Assembly (NCBI RefSeq): GCF_037975245.1
Contig: NC_092567.1
Location: forward strand, 8,122,714 to 8,186,713
DNA length: 64,000 nucleotides
Direction: 5' to 3'
Source: Apostichopus japonicus
Lineage: Eukaryota; Echinodermata; Holothuroidea; Aspidochirotida; Stichopodidae
The position numbers were made by a program, and so were the translations under genes. The notes beneath the pieces were generated by a model. The model was not told where the DNA came from. It was given only the letters and a program-made list of their open reading frames with translations, and did no database searches. This document shows, in pieces, positions 14,106 to 29,300 of the stretch; position 1 is the stretch's first letter, and every line of letters begins with the position of its first letter.

Positions 14106-15372
14106 GATGAGGATGGTAATAAGTAAAAAAGGAGAAAAGGGGGGGGGGGGCTACTTGAATTGACTATTAACATTATTGGTGAAATGTCGACATAGTATTT
14201 TGATTTGAGCAATTACGAGGTACGTGAAAAGACAATACATCGTTTGATTGCTTGACACTCTCTTTGCTGGTGCAAAGATTTAGCTGCATAATCCAGCACT
14301 GACATGGAGTGGCATTAATTACAAGGTGGTTGGGTGGGGAGGGGATGAAAAAAGTCGTGTGGTTACATTTATTCCAATAATTTCAAGATGATCAAGTGAT
14401 TATTTGTAAAAACAAAAATGTAACTTGACACAGACACGTTTTGTCTGCACGATGTGTCTGCAATATGTGTATGACTGAACAAGAATGTTCAATTTATGTT
14501 ATTCCATGTAGGTTTTAATATTCATTAAACATGTACTCTTTCAAATCATTTGAAACAGACGGTATTCAAACTTTTGTGTTAATTGTTTGTGTATGCACCC
14601 ATTAACAGATGATAAGGTGGGTGAATGAGTACATAAAATGCTTTTTTGCCAAATTTTAACTGGTGGTGGGGGAGGTGTGGGTTGTGCACGGGGACTAACA
14701 CCCTACCGCTTAGGGAGAAATGTCAATGATAGATTGATCTACTTGATATAGGTTGTGTTGTATTATTTACTTCCTCAACCTCTCTTCCTTGCTACATACC
14801 CAATCGACGTCAGTTTTTAAACTGTCTGTTTCCACCGGGCATATATAACGTTACGTACATTTATTTCTATTGGCGCCAAATGTCTGTTACAAATCTCAAA
14901 CATCACCCGCGAACAGCTGGGAAACACCTGTATATGAATATCAGTGACTCATGCTATTGAATACCTGTTCAAATCTTGTACTGTATATATCAGTATCACT
15001 GATAATGAATGATTTAGTGTTATATCAGTGGAGTTGCAGAGTACGTAGTATATTCGTGGGAGTTGTTTGTTATCATTGACTTGTTGTGGTTATTAAGATG
15101 GATTGTTTAATGGAGAGGAACCGCTGTGAATAGTTAAAATAGTAATTATTGATCAGAGAGATAATTTGACGGTATGGTATAGAGGCATAGGCTAGGATGT
15201 GTACAAAGGCCAGGCCCAACTTAGGTAGGCTATAGGTTAGACAAGTAATACAGTTAGGCTATGTTAGAAATCTCAAACATCACCCGCGAAAAGCTAGAAT
15301 TACTACTTTTAGCAAGAGGAGATGCTTAGCAAATCTAACTAAATAATACAAATCTTAGCATATAGTTGTTGA
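14106..15372. other. Non-coding stretch
   Basis: No supported gene. It contains a G tract and mixed AT-rich sequence. A CATATATAACGTTACGTAC segment near 14840 is palindrome-rich, but nothing else there suggests a promoter. Confidence 0.4.
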
Positions 15373-15662
15373 CAGTGGCGTAGGAAGGTACTTTTGAGTG
15401 GGGGGGGGGGCTGAAGACTGATGGCCGGCCCGGGGAGGGGTGTAAGGGGAGGGGGTGTCCCCCTCCCCTTTTGCATTTCCAGGTGGCCTCAGATGCAATT
15501 TGGTGCAATATAGCACACTTCAACACCCTCTTCATTTTGTAAATAATTTTGCATTTTCACCTGGCCTTAGATGCAATTTGGTGCTCCAAATGAGATTTTT
15601 TTCTGCCAAAATGTTCTGAGCACCAAGGGCAGAAATGAAAAAGGGGTTTTCTGACTTGCCAA
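15373..15662 (+). mobile_element. Truncated hAT-like non-autonomous element
   Basis: It starts with the terminal sequence CAGTGGCGTAGGAAGG and then follows, in opposite orientation, the element at 23955-24331: a G-run, CTGAAGACTGATG, GGAGGGGGTGTCCCCCTCCC, CAGGTGGCCTCAGATGCAAT and CTCCAAATGAGATTTTTTTC. Similarity stops at about 15660 (TTTTCTGACTTGCC). The distal terminal repeat is missing, so no target duplication can be shown. The minus-strand frame at 15335-15535 is a shadow of this repeat. Confidence 0.75.
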
Positions 15663-17186
15663 TATACCTGACACTTAATGGGAAATATATAGCTTTGTTA
15701 AATACTGTATAGGGCCTAGAGCTTTGAACCTCAATTTAAGTCTAATAATAATCAAATGCAATACATAGTTATTAAAAAGGAATCTTTCGTCCATGTCTTT
15801 CCAGCAGCAACTAGATCGTGGTGTTCTACTCACAGCTGGTTTTGTCTTAATTTTGCCCACATAATTATAAAAACTGTACGTCATTTCTAAGCCAACAGAC
15901 TTATGGCCATATGACGTTCAAAAGTAAAATGGTTTTGAAATTGAAAGTGCGCCACTTATTTTACCCTGCTGCAACACTCAATAGCAGAAGTTTGCGAGAG
16001 CCGTAGCTCTAACGTTAAATGTTCCACTAACTGTTCACACCCGATGAACTCCATAGTAAGAGAAGATATTTCAATGAACCCGATTAAACTTAAAAGTAAT
16101 AATTAATTAGTATAATAAAGCCCTCAAGGATATGAAGTGTTTCCAGATAACAATATTATTTGTAAAAACAAAATGTAAAAAGCGGATGGTACTATGTAAT
16201 TGGAAGAAACGATAAAGTTAAGAAAGTTAAGATCATAAGCAATACCCAATTTAGGAATATCTACAAACACAAAGAAAGAACAAAGCTACATTTCGAAAAA
16301 ATCCACTGGAAATTATGTCACACTCAAACCGTAACTTAGGAATGAATTTAATAACAAAACACAGATGGACATTATCTTTTAAACAAATCGTATTAATTAG
16401 AAATAATGATAATTCATGCAGAAAAGTCGGATTTGGATCAATAATTAAATAATTTGTATATTAAAATTTGAGTTTAAGCCTCGTCAACCTTCTCTCTTGA
16501 AACTTGAATTTGATCTACATCTGCTTCTCTAAATTGCATTTTAATTATATATAAGAAACAACCTATTGATTTAAATACAATTCTTCCAAATCTCCTTAAA
16601 CTTTATAAAAACCTGATATAAGTTAGAGTAGAAGTTTCCTTTTCATGATTCCTATAACATTAAATTACATTTTCCTTCTGAAAGTTCTAAATAAAGATAC
16701 AAATAAATTTGATCAATTGTTTTCTTCAAAAGATAGATAATCTCAACTATTATTTACCCATTTCTTATAAAATTCTCAACCCGTCATTGAGATTTGTTTC
16801 CTATTAACTAATAAATAAAAAATATGTAGCCTCACATTCTTAATTTATTAAACCTTATTAGCTATAAAAACTTTAATTAATAATTTAATTGTAAAACAAA
16901 ACTAACCCTCTAATCCTACATTACCACTTTATTTTTCTCTAATATAATCTAATTATTCCTGTTTATTTGTCTCCCCTTAAAATCAGCCCCTTATTTCCGT
17001 TCCAATAACTGATTCCGTCTTACAAATAAACACGACATAAATGTCCTAGTTTATCGCTTTATTCCCCTATATTTGTCGTTATTTGTATTATTTATAATAT
17101 CATAATAATTATTCTAATCCTTACCAAATCCAATCTATTTATCTCTATCTACTCTATTACTCAGTAACTCTATTCTTTCATTCTAG
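15663..17186. other. AT-rich sequence upstream of the first recognised LRR exon
   Basis: No supported gene. Immediately before 17187 there is a polypyrimidine tract and AG (CTATTCTTTCATTCTAG) that acts as the splice acceptor of the first recognised LRR exon. The stretch therefore most likely contains intron sequence. Confidence 0.5.
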
Positions 17187-17395
17187 ATTCCTATCTCCCG
17201 TGTGCGTCTAGTAGCCTGCTCTCCTAGAGTTGATGAGTCTGGTCTGAACCTTATCCTTCAGTCTGGTCTCTCTCTCTCTATCCTGAGTTCTCTCCAGGCG
17301 CTGTGGATCTATGACTTCAACAGGAGACTAACTAATGAAGAGTTGGCGGCCATCTTGTCTTACTCCTCACAGTGTACAAGCTTGAAGGATCTGAA
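17187..17395 (+). CDS. LRR exon 1 of the recognised series
   Basis: This 209-nt exon lies between acceptor CTTTCATTCTAG and donor GAA|GTAAGT. It begins at a codon boundary and leaves two bases (AA) for the next exon. It encodes 69 residues starting IPISRVRLVACSPRVDESG, followed by Leu-rich repeat sequence ending near CTSLKDLK. No ATG is needed because this is an internal exon. The joined Lys codon is completed by the first G at 23571. Confidence 0.65.
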
Positions 17396-20300
17396 GTAAG
17401 TATTCCGGTGTAGATGTTAGAATCATCATAACAGTTAAACAGGGAATTAATTTAATTAATAAAAGTTATCAATATTAAACAAACAATAGGGAATGTAAAG
17501 TTTGCTGTATTTTAATGTCAAGGATTGGATTTAATTAGTTTAGTTGAATTTATTTCAATAATTAGGTCATCGTGAAAAGAAATCTGTAGAATGTTATGAT
17601 TAATAAAACAAAATATAATGGATAAATAGGGAATATTTTTTTAAGAGGGTGTTGGTAATAGATGGGTGAAGGGGTGGGTGGTGGTTGTTTAAATGTTCTT
17701 TGTTTATGTTAATGTTAAAATTTAACTAAATAGGTTTTAGAATTACAGGAATTTTTATTAGGATAAAATAAGAGATATATAGACAAGGAAATTGGATTTT
17801 AATAATTCTAGCGAGTAAAATTAATATTCTAAAGTAAAGTTTTATAAGGAAAACTGTTACTTTTGACTGAAACCTCTGAAATAGTTGATTTTCAATTATG
17901 TACAATTAATTTAAGAAACAAAAGAGATTGAATATCGTTATTAATTTTAAAGTAATAAAATGATGGCAATAATAATAGCATAAATTCCTCAAAATTTTGA
18001 TCAGATGATGATACTCTAGCAAAACTGAAATGCATACAAAAGAAGCAACCAATAAAATAGTTTTAGTTGTCAAAATTTAAACAAATAGTTACTCAAGTAA
18101 GTTAATTAATTAAAACAAAATAAAAGTTAATTAGAAGGAAATATATAATTGCAATTGAGTTAACTATATAGTTAAAAAAATGTATTGCCATAAATATCAT
18201 TAAAGGCAAATCTGTATATCTGATAAATTTCAAAGGTTCAAATTTAATCCGCTTAAACTACATCACTTTTTTCGTTATAGTTTGAAATATGACGCTATAC
18301 AAAATTAGCTTAATTATGATTTATGCTTATATTTTAACCTAATTTTTAAACAATAATTACAAGATTAACCGAGAACTTCAACTTTGTATAATTTATAACT
18401 TTAAACAAAAACTGTATAATACTTTAATATTCCTCGTATTAATGTTACTTCATACTTCATTCGATCAAGAAGTCCCTGCTTGGTCCTTTACAATGTAGTT
18501 TTATTTCAGACCCCCCCCCCCCCGCCCACCCCAACCAACCCCTCCTCTCTCTCCTCCTCTTGCCCTGTTTTTTCTTACAGATCAAACCTCGTAAAAGTTT
18601 CTCCTTTCCGTCTTTACAATTCACAACATAATCAGTAACATCTTCAACTTACAGCTGACGTGTTACTAAAAAAAGAAAATATTTAAGTCGCACCCGTCAC
18701 CCCCCCCCCGCCCCCACCGCGCCTCACCCAAATCTCGAAAGAAAAGACAAAAGCTATTGAGTAGTTACATAAATGAAATATATGATAACGAACGATGCTT
18801 AACGTATGTTATATGTGAAACAACGCCATTCCGGGAAAAACTGTGACCGCGGAGAAAATATTACTGGAAAAAATACACTTCGGGGGTTTTGTTTGGTCTG
18901 ACCATGGAGGTAACATGGTCTGACTATAAACAAAATGTAACAGAGAATGTTGATTCCCTATCTAGACTAAATACTTTACCCCAATCCCAGTGTGCTCTTG
19001 GGTAATTTTAGTCTCGCCTCCTCTGCCCCACTCCCCTTCAGACACCTTACCTGTACCCACCACCACCCCTTCCTTCGCCGCCCCCCCCCCCCCCTTCGCA
19101 CATCATCTTCTTTAGGGAGCCCTTCAAATCAATTCCGTTTCTACCCGATAACATCGTTACCGTTTTAGTACACACAGTAGGCCTACTCTACTTCTACAAT
19201 AGTTTTCTGCACAGACGGTTGATTCAAACAATTTATTTCTAAAGTAAATACGTTAACAGTAAATATGACACACCTGGATCTCCCGTAAATACCTAATTAG
19301 CATAACAATAGATGACACGAGCCAGGGTTAAAGATAATGAATAAAAAAACGGGACACGCGTCTAGTGTACACCTGGAATGTTGTAACTGTCATACAACGT
19401 AACCATGGAAACCGACCATAAGTAGGTCAGTCCGTGTCTATCAGTGGCTGGGAATAATGCATATTTTTATTCAATACGGGTTAGGTATATATCTAACAGC
19501 CATCCAGTGATACTGTATGTCATATGCCATGATATTACGACGTGTTCTCATTATTATTCTTTGTTTATATATTTTAAATGAGTAAACTTGAATTCCTTGG
19601 TTGTTTAATACATCCCTCACTTGCTCCTCTCCCTAATTTGATAGAAGGATTGTTTTATTTCCCTTTCTTCGTTTTTTCCCTTTATGTACTTCTCGTTGGT
19701 ATATGGAAGTCTGTCTAATTAGCACATAATTGAATAGCCCTTAATGTAACTCACATATCTAATATGTGATACAAACATTGCGGGTTCTTAATTGCCTAGT
19801 TTTATGGAGAACAGTTTTGTTCTGTGAAGTTGATTAAACGGTTAAACGGTGAAGATAAAATATTGCTCGTGTTTAGCAGGGAAAAAGTAATAATTCGAAG
19901 ATTCATGTCGTCTTACCAAATCTGAAATATAGTAATAATAACCAAGTTAATATATTTCAGCCATAAATCATTAACAAGCAAACGACAACACGAGCAAGAA
20001 AACAAATTACTTGAGATCCTTTAAGATTCGTTTGATGAGATATTTTATCTCTTTAAATATCGAATTATATACAGCACTAGTTCTTTTTATCTACACAGAA
20101 CAGGCGAACGTGATTAAATTATTCCATCGAAGTTTAAAATGTGTAATGGATAACGACAACTAGAAATGGATTTCAAATTTGCAACTTAACTGTTTTTAGC
20201 GAATTGAGAAAGGCTTAGAAGGCTGTCATCATCGCCCTCAGACTTTCTTCCAAATGGTTTACATTATTGTTATAACACACGCTAACAAAATGAAGTACAT

Positions 20301-23300
20301 ATTTGTATCCCCGGTACACAATGAATGAACCTACAAGTTAACAATCAGAATAACCACTTATACAACTGTCAGGGTCATATCCAGGTCGTAAATATGGCCA
20401 CGGTTCATTTAGTTTTGTTGCTGAGAAGGAAAAAGAAGAAGCAGTTATTCACTTGTTGAAATGAATTCATTGCGTCATAATTTGCGATGTTTTACATGAA
20501 TCATGGTGGTATGCTTATTAAAACTGAACATAAGTATATTGTGATAGTAACATGGTCGACAAGTAAAAAGAAAAAGGAAGTAAAATAAAACAGAAAAGAA
20601 ACCGAAGGAGAGGTGTTGTGTTCCTGGAAATACAGTTAGTAAACATCTGTGGGTAATTGAATTCCGTCGGTCGCACATCCGGGGTTTTCCTCCCGTCAAA
20701 CCGCAGCGAATAGGGTGAAAACATGTAAAGTAATTGTGTCTAAATATCGCGAATCTACGCTTTCAGAACGCATGAAGAGAAACATGAATACTCTACGCAT
20801 AGACCTCTAGGCATAAGAATGCAATATAATAGTTAAGTAGAGGAGCCCTAATGTAACAGAAGCTAAGCTATCTTCGTAGGTATTTTACAGATGTTGTATT
20901 TTTAATTGTTTGAGACACTACAGTAGGCCTACCTGCTTATTTATGATTCTGCGTCATGTTTTTCTTTGTTCAACACTTACTTTTGGTGGGAAAAAGTTTT
21001 CATTTCGTACTGCAAAGAATCATATCTTTCTAATGTGCAATTACGTAGCACCATGCATCTGCCTAACTGCCTAACCTTTGCTCATAGAAAGTATTGATGT
21101 TGCAGATCTGTACTTTGGAGACTTGGACAGCAATCATAGGCCTACTGGCGAGTGAAATTTGGCGAGTAGATTTTTAGTCACGGTCGCCAAATAGCGATTA
21201 CTTTCAAAAATAATTGTCGAGGCCTGAAAAACTTCACAACATGATTTCTCATGGTAGAAATCATGGATACTTTTCATACATGGTATATGGATTTGCCATA
21301 TTGAATACAAGAATCCTAAATGAGTGTGAGGTCAAATCTCCTATATGTCACCAGAGGTCAAACTCTGAAAAACCTTTTACATGATATGTAACGATGGAAA
21401 TCGCGGATACCTGTAATACTTGGTGTGTGGATTCATAACATCGAGTACAAGACCCTTATTGTTTTTGATGGAGGTGTGTATAGCCACGTACAGTAGACGG
21501 ACCTGTGTTATCATGCCATATTGGAATTGTAACAGCTAGTTCTGGTTATACCAACAAGAAGAATTCTGCATTGAAGTCATCGAAATCTCAATGCATTCTG
21601 CATTCTGGTTATCTTTGGAAAGGAGGGGTGGGGGTGGGCTCCAAATATGACTTGGGTCCGTTGGGAGGAGTTTAAACGGGGAGAACCCTTTTATTAAAAT
21701 AAAACCTTTAATAAATAGTTTTTAATGCTGCAGCGTTATAAATTATTAGTTCAACAATTATTTCCAGTATTTTGCCTACATATGTACATTGAGTTGTTAT
21801 GTCCGCTATAACCCTTACATTATATATAAGATTAGTGAAATATTCGAAAGCGCATGTTTTAACCAGTCACTGGATAGATACGGAAAACTAACGATTGTAA
21901 AGAAAACGTTTTTTCATAAGTAGTAGCAGTATTTATGCGTTAATTATGCTAATTAGATACAAGGAACGTAACCTATATATTTTCTTTCTATGTCTGGAGC
22001 AGTATTTTACACAGAACTGGGCAATTCAGGTATAAGGTAGGATGATACTGAGCTAGACTTTAACATATTTATTGGATATTATGCACTATCTGTTACCGGT
22101 TAATCCAAATAATTTCATTTCATGCTCGATAAACTCAAGTGCCCTCTTGTTGTTGTGTGTTTGTAACAAGTGCCTTAATGTCTAAAAATTTGCTATCTGG
22201 CTTCAAAATAATAATAATGATAAAATATGCAGTTCAAAAGTACCGGTATATATAAAGAAAACTTTTGCTGAAAACATTCAAATACGGTACTTGAACCTGT
22301 GGAAAGGACTGCACAGATTATTTATTTTGAGAGGGTTTCAGATAATTTGACAGTCTAGTGGTTTCTTGCGTAAATTCAAAGTCACTTGTTCCACTTCCCC
22401 TCAGTGTTTGTTCCTCCATATTCAAATAAAACTTTTCTTTTGTGAATCAACGACGATGGCATTAGTGTATTCTTAACAAAGTATGACCAGGAAGTCTTAA
22501 TAACTCCTCGGTATGAAGGGGGTCGGATATTTTAGACACATGCAGCCCTTCATTGAGAACATAGTTGAATAGGAAGATTCGATTGTGTAATGGTTAAGGT
22601 AATTATTATCAACTCCACAAAAAAAGTTATAATTTTGTACAATTTGATTTAGATCAATGACAAAAAACAATGCGTGCAATGTGATAACATTATTGAAGGT
22701 TGATATTGAATAAATACTTAAATAACGTTGGTATATCATATGATAGTAACAATTTGTGTTTAACTTCAACCCGAGATGACAAATTGTTGCGCCGAGTAAA
22801 GAATGTTGCTATGTCCTCGACCCTCCTATCCCTCTACATTCTATTTCTCCTCCGTTTTAGTGCAAGATTGTGCAGGTTTGTCATTCCGAAATTACGTTGA
22901 AAAACGTAATTTGTAGCATCTTAAACTATTCTGAGATTAAGAAACAATTTTCAGCTTTAAGATTCATAATTCCTAGATTTTATATTTAACCACTGCACTC
23001 CAACAATCTCAGACATTTAAGTTCTTATTTAAAAGTGAGAAGGGTTCACGAAAACGATCTATATTATCAATCAATTTATCGAAAATAACATACGGAAAAA
23101 ATCATGTGATCCGAGCGGAAAATGGCAAGCGGTTGTTACAAGGATTTGCTCCGTTCACTTAGTTTATTGTGTACAATGTTGTATTTCTACATATTTGAAA
23201 AACTTTAAATTAATTCGTAATTTAAGCATACAGACAATTTAGCCAATTGTGATCATGTGGACAGCCATACTTTTCACAGTTACTACCAACCGCATATAAT

Positions 23301-26300
23301 TTACATACAGTAGAGCAGTTCCAACTATCATCATTATTATCTAAATTGCTATATCCATTCTAATTTATTTCATTGGGATCGTTGAAACACAAGACTATTC
23401 ATTGTAATTAGTTCTGATTAGAATGATCAATCATATGTGATTTATTTCCTTGTTATTTGTTTTTTACTTTGTTTATCTTCATTGATTTAGTAAACGATAA
23501 ACCTGACTAGGAGGACATTCCTCTACGTCTTCTACATCTTACACGATGATTACTCTACTTCTATCCATAGGTTTATTTCATACGATCTGCCAGACACTAT
23601 TCCGGTTGGATCCATTCCATCATCCTTGAAGCCAAGAAACGTGAAAGGTATTGTCACAATGACGTCATAATGGACACACTTAAAATTTCTTACATTTTTC
23701 TCAAGGCTTGACCAACTATGTGAATGCCTGTTGACTTGTTGATTGTTGTTGATTCACAAACAATAGAGTAATGATTCAGCAACACATGATTACCATTTTA
23801 TATGAAGGAGACACCTAAAACTAAGTCTTGTGATAGTAAACAACGAACTGAATCATAGAAATGTAACAACACTTAATATTGCTAGGCTTGGTTGATTTAA
23901 GAGATAAGTCATATTCCTTTCATTTCGCTCCTTCGAGATCACTGCACTATAAGACAAGGGCGTAGGAACCGGGGGGCTGGGGGCGCCAGCCCCCCCCCAG
24001 TGAAAAATGTGGAGGGGCGGAAGTATCATTCCGCCCCCCCCCCCCGCTTCGCAAGTCAGAAAACCCCTTTTTCATTTCCAAATGAGAAAAAAATCTCATT
24101 TGGAGCACCAAATTGCATCTAAGGCCAGGTGAAAATGTAAAATTATATACAAAATGGAGTGGGTGGGTTGAAGTGTGCTATATTGCACCAAATTGCATCT
24201 GAGGCCACCTGGAAATGCAAAAAAAAATCTAAAGGGGAGGGGGACACCCCCTCCCCTTAGACCCCTCCCCAGGCCGGGCATCAGTCTTCAGCCCCCCCCC
24301 CCCCACTCAAAAGTACCTTCCTACTCCACTGCTATAAGATGTTTTTGTGAGAAGCCATCACATCAATTGATGCTTTAAATCTCTTTCCAAAAAGTAGTGG
24401 TATCATACACTTTGGGCAACTTAATTACACAGCGACAATGATTGTGTAAGGTTTTGAAGTAATGTTGTGCCCCTCGGAGTCTGTCAACCCCCCCCCCCCC
24501 CTCCCGTAAAACACACACATTTAAACACATCCACACCGCCGCTTGAACCATTCTTTCACTCGGAATTGCAGGATAAAGGCGCGAAGCTTAACTTATTTTC
24601 TTTTCCAAGTTCTGCAAACGAAGTTATTGGTCTCTGAAATTGCTGCAAAGTGCATTATAAAATAAACGAAAACAAAACAGAGACCAAAAATGTATCGGAA
24701 CTGCTGGTGCTACTGTAGATGTATCGTATTCGAAATATACTTATAGGTAACATTAGCATAAAGACTTTATAAAGGCAAAGATAAGACACTCGTTCTGCAG
24801 TTTTGTACCGGAACGGAGGGTCGTCAAAGCCAACATCATATAAGGAGTAGGGAGGGGGGGTCTGTGGTCTATCCCCAGAAAAAGGGGGAGTTAAGACTTC
24901 AAATGATACCTTCTGAGGCATAGCTTGACTTATATGACTTGACTTATGTCCACTATATAAGTCTAAACGCAACATTGTGTTTTAACTATTTCAAGTTAGT
25001 TCGAAATGCGTGGTGGTGGTGGGGTGGGGTGGTGGGGAGAAACCCCATCAGCCCCTTGATCGACGCTTGAAAAGAGTACAATATATATGTTTTGGCGAAC
25101 ATTAACATCCGTGCATGACTTGCCTTGATAAAAAATATTGTTGAACTAAAATGTGGGTAATGATATGAGGGGAAGTATTAGAACTATATTTGAATTTGAG
25201 ACCATATTTTTTCATTTTTTTATTTATACCCTTACAAAAGTAAGAGTTATAATACAAAAAACGAAGAAAACAAACAAAATCGGTCAGTCTGTTACTTCCT
25301 TACTTCTACATATCCCCAGATTTGGATAATATTTGGCTAATCAAATTAAGCAGCTTTCACAGGCTTCGTCCTTTGACACCCCCCCCCCCTTCCTCAACCG
25401 GTTCACACTACAATCCACAGAAAATTGTGTTCTTCTCACAAATATATTTCTGTGTTTTATAATTTCTTCAAGAGTACGAAAAATACCTTGGAAGGGTGCA
25501 GCTTAAGTCCAGCGGATCCCCACCAGCCTGCTTGGAATACATTATAGATAACTATAATTTATTGATTACATCTGTTTTGTGTTTTAGTACTTCAAACTCC
25601 CTACGAGAGAACAAGGGATATCACCAATGCAAAAACTCCAGGGGGCTTCCCCTCGTGGAACCAACCAGGTCTTGAAATATATTCCAGAGAAAGCCCCTCG
25701 ACCCCGCTTGAGCTCTCAGAAACGTTCTGTACAATTTTGAGGTTAAGCTTCTTCCAGAAAACCCTACTTAAATCTGCAACTTCCGGGGACTTCGCATCAC
25801 ACCCTTTAATAACATTCAACTATCAAAGAAAAATATCTAATCTACATTTTTGGTTTGTAAATCTGCATACAAAGCGAAGTGGGCATAACACAGGCTTTAT
25901 GCTTATTACATGAGTACTGGTTTAATTTTTTAGCCATCAATATACATATTGTGTATCGATTCGGTACAGTTTTACTTCGATATTATATACTTAATGAGGT
26001 AACGATGTATACTTTATTCCATTTAACGCGTGTTATCTGTCGAAGTTTTAACTTTATATTTGTGTTTGATTTTCGGTGAGATGTTAAACTGTCATAAAGA
26101 AAACTTAAATATTAGAGTAACCACTAATCTTGCAAGTAGTAGTTAAGAGAGGGATTCAGATACAATTCAAGTAGTTTTATTCATCGGTCAACGCCTAAAT
26201 ACAAGAAAAGATCAGTAATGGTTTTTTAATGTTTTCAATTGTATGGTCCACCATCTTGTCTACATACGTTTAAAAAAATGAAGACGTTATAGGATTCATT

Positions 26301-29300
26301 GTAGTCTTTTAAGTGAGTTAAAAGCCAAACGAATGAATTACTAAGCAGAAAAGGATACAGGCGAGTGGTCTGTTGCAGGAGGGAGGTATAAATATGTGCT
26401 ATTTACTCGCTGGTTGTTATGGTATCTCTCTTTTTTATTTGGGGGAAAGGGGGTTGGGGTGGGGTGATTTGACTAAGGAGCTGCAGTATATGTGCGTCTT
26501 ACTGTAATGTTATCGTCACTTAGTCAAACACAATGCAAAATGTAAATAAATGGCAGATCTCTACGCACCCTTACATTACATCTGCGAAATATACGTTTTC
26601 AAGCGATACTCCTGTTGTTATGAACAACTGAATTATCATCTTTTGACGTGTAATTAATAATAATGCAAATTGACATGAAAAAAAAGAAACACCTTGCATA
26701 AAAATATCTGCGACTGTTTCTTTTACTACGATCCAGGTTTCGCATAAGCCGCGGGATTGCGCGAATCCCACAATTTCATTTCAAATCCCGCATGTCAAAA
26801 GTTGCCAAGACGTGATTTCCCCGTAATAAATTTCAGCTCTTAATCTTAAATTAAACATACATTACCGCTGTGACCGTGTAGCGATTAATCGCTAAACGAT
26901 CGCATATGGAATAAACGTTTAGTATAAAGTCGCGATTATTTTAGTTTTTTTTATCCCGTCTATAATCCATCTTAACATCCCGTAAATTTCCTTACCAGTC
27001 TTTCCTTCTATTTATAAATGAATGAAAAAAATATAGCAATTTTGAGAATTCCAATATTTACGCATGCACGAACGTATACAGTAGCTACAACTATGAGAGG
27101 AAGACACTTGCTATGGACTACCAGAGTTAGCTGCTTGGTGGCAACAAAGACAGGTGCACTCGACAAACTATGTTCCATGTACTATGTACTATGTTCGTAA
27201 AATCCCCACAAACCTCCGACTACATGGTAGCCTAAAATCACAAAGAGTCAACATTGAAATCTAGCCTAACCATCTGTTTATTCGCTTAAATTGTGTCGCA
27301 GTTAGCTGGTAATAAAGTATTCACCGTAAACTTTCATTATTGCCGCTATCTTTGACTACATGGTAGCCAACCACCAGCATAAGTCATAGTGGACATCTAG
27401 CCTAGGAATCTGCATATGATCTAAAGTTGTAGGGCAGTTAGCTGGAACTAAATATCCATGGAATACTTTCATTATTACTGCTATCTTCGACCACATGCTA
27501 TAGCCTAACACCACACTAATTCAATGGGAACATTTTGCCTTAAACATCGTTTTTTGACACACACAATACCGTAGCCTTGTATACAACTTTCAATTAGCTG
27601 TTGTTAGCAGTTGTTTTGGAAGGTATGTGCTATTTTTTGAAGAGGTAATATAGTATTGTACGTACACAGTAACTGTTGCGATGGATTAAAGATTTCAATC
27701 TTGAGTAGTTTTCACCGGTATAATACTTTCGTTTTCGGTGTTGTGATTTTATCCACACACGGAAAAGAACCATTACGAATGGCTAACACTGGAAATATTA
27801 AGCAATTAAAACAGCCATCTACACTACAAGAAAGTTATCTCATTAAAATAATCTTCCGTATTCGCGTGTCTTGATTAATCAAAACATGAAATCATGAAAG
27901 CACTCGCGTAGTAGTTACGCGATACCCCCTCAGAAAACGGGTACCCGTTTGTGTGTTTTCGATACGGGTACCCGTTTGTGTGTTTTCGATCCGGGTACAC
28001 GATTGTTCGGTCGGGTACCCGAGTATTTGGGTACCCGACTCAAAAGTTTTCTTCCATCGCTTGGATTAAGTAACTTATAATGGATGCAACTATGCTGCAG
28101 GCTATGGTAGTCTTTGATAAAAAAGAAATTATCGTGGTTCTTCACATTATACGTGTTTCTTGAGTTTAATGGAAATGAGCACATGTGTCATATCGTTACT
28201 AGTATTGTTACTGAATCATAACCGAAAAATTAGGGACGTGCAGTTAGTTTAGCAGGTGGGTAATTTGAACCGGTGAAACGGCCGATTATTTAATAGAGTG
28301 CGCCCTGCAACTATGATATCTTTGTAAGATCGGCTGCAATAGTCTATGCTCGCATTCAAATTCCGGAATCAGAAAATAAAAACAAACAGAAACAAAGAGA
28401 TGTTACAATAGTCTGTCCTATTTCAATACAACAAGTATTGTTATCGTATACAATTGCTGCTGATATTTCTGTTTAGTTCGTGTTGCAGTTTTTTCACGGC
28501 ATTATTGATGTTCTGAAAGACAAACTGCAATAGAAATCATGATTTATATTGATATGATATCTTCATTCATATTTGTTTACATGCAAGTGTATGTTTGTTT
28601 GTATCCATCAACACTTCTGTCGATATTAGACTTTAACTTAGGCTTCTTGAATCTTCTTAGAAGTTTGGACAGTGTTATTGTTCAATGTTATAATTATGTC
28701 ATAATAACACAATGCTAGATTATACATACTTTCCTCCTACGTAAAGTACAAGTAGAGATATTGATGTATTTGGTATGAATACAGTTGGAAAAAAAAATAA
28801 GAAAGTGGCTGGAAACAAGACATATAAACCTTCGTTTATATAACTGACATACTCTCAGGACATCGGAAAAGGGATCACGTGATTATGACGATGATTTGTC
28901 CAGTCTTGTAGCTCCGTAATTTAACTCAATAAAGTAATTCCAAATACATCTTTTTCTTTTATCAATATTTAAATTATTGGTTTTCATGATCTTTGATGAC
29001 GTCACTAATGTGTTGTAAAATAAAGCTGAATATCTTGATAACCGGGTAGCTTAACAAACATCACGAGTAATCAAACGTTTCATTTCTCTGTACAATAACA
29101 CATCTATACTAGGATTCTACCTTAAATGATGATTTAAAATTAATTGATAGAAATGTCAATACATGCAAACCTCTCTATCTTAGCCCCTCAACATTATTTC
29201 TCGGACTCGTGAAATGTTTTCTACTTTAGACAGATGTGTGTTTAACATCTACTAAATTATCTCGTGATAACAGCTTAGAGAGAGATTCATAGAAGATGTA

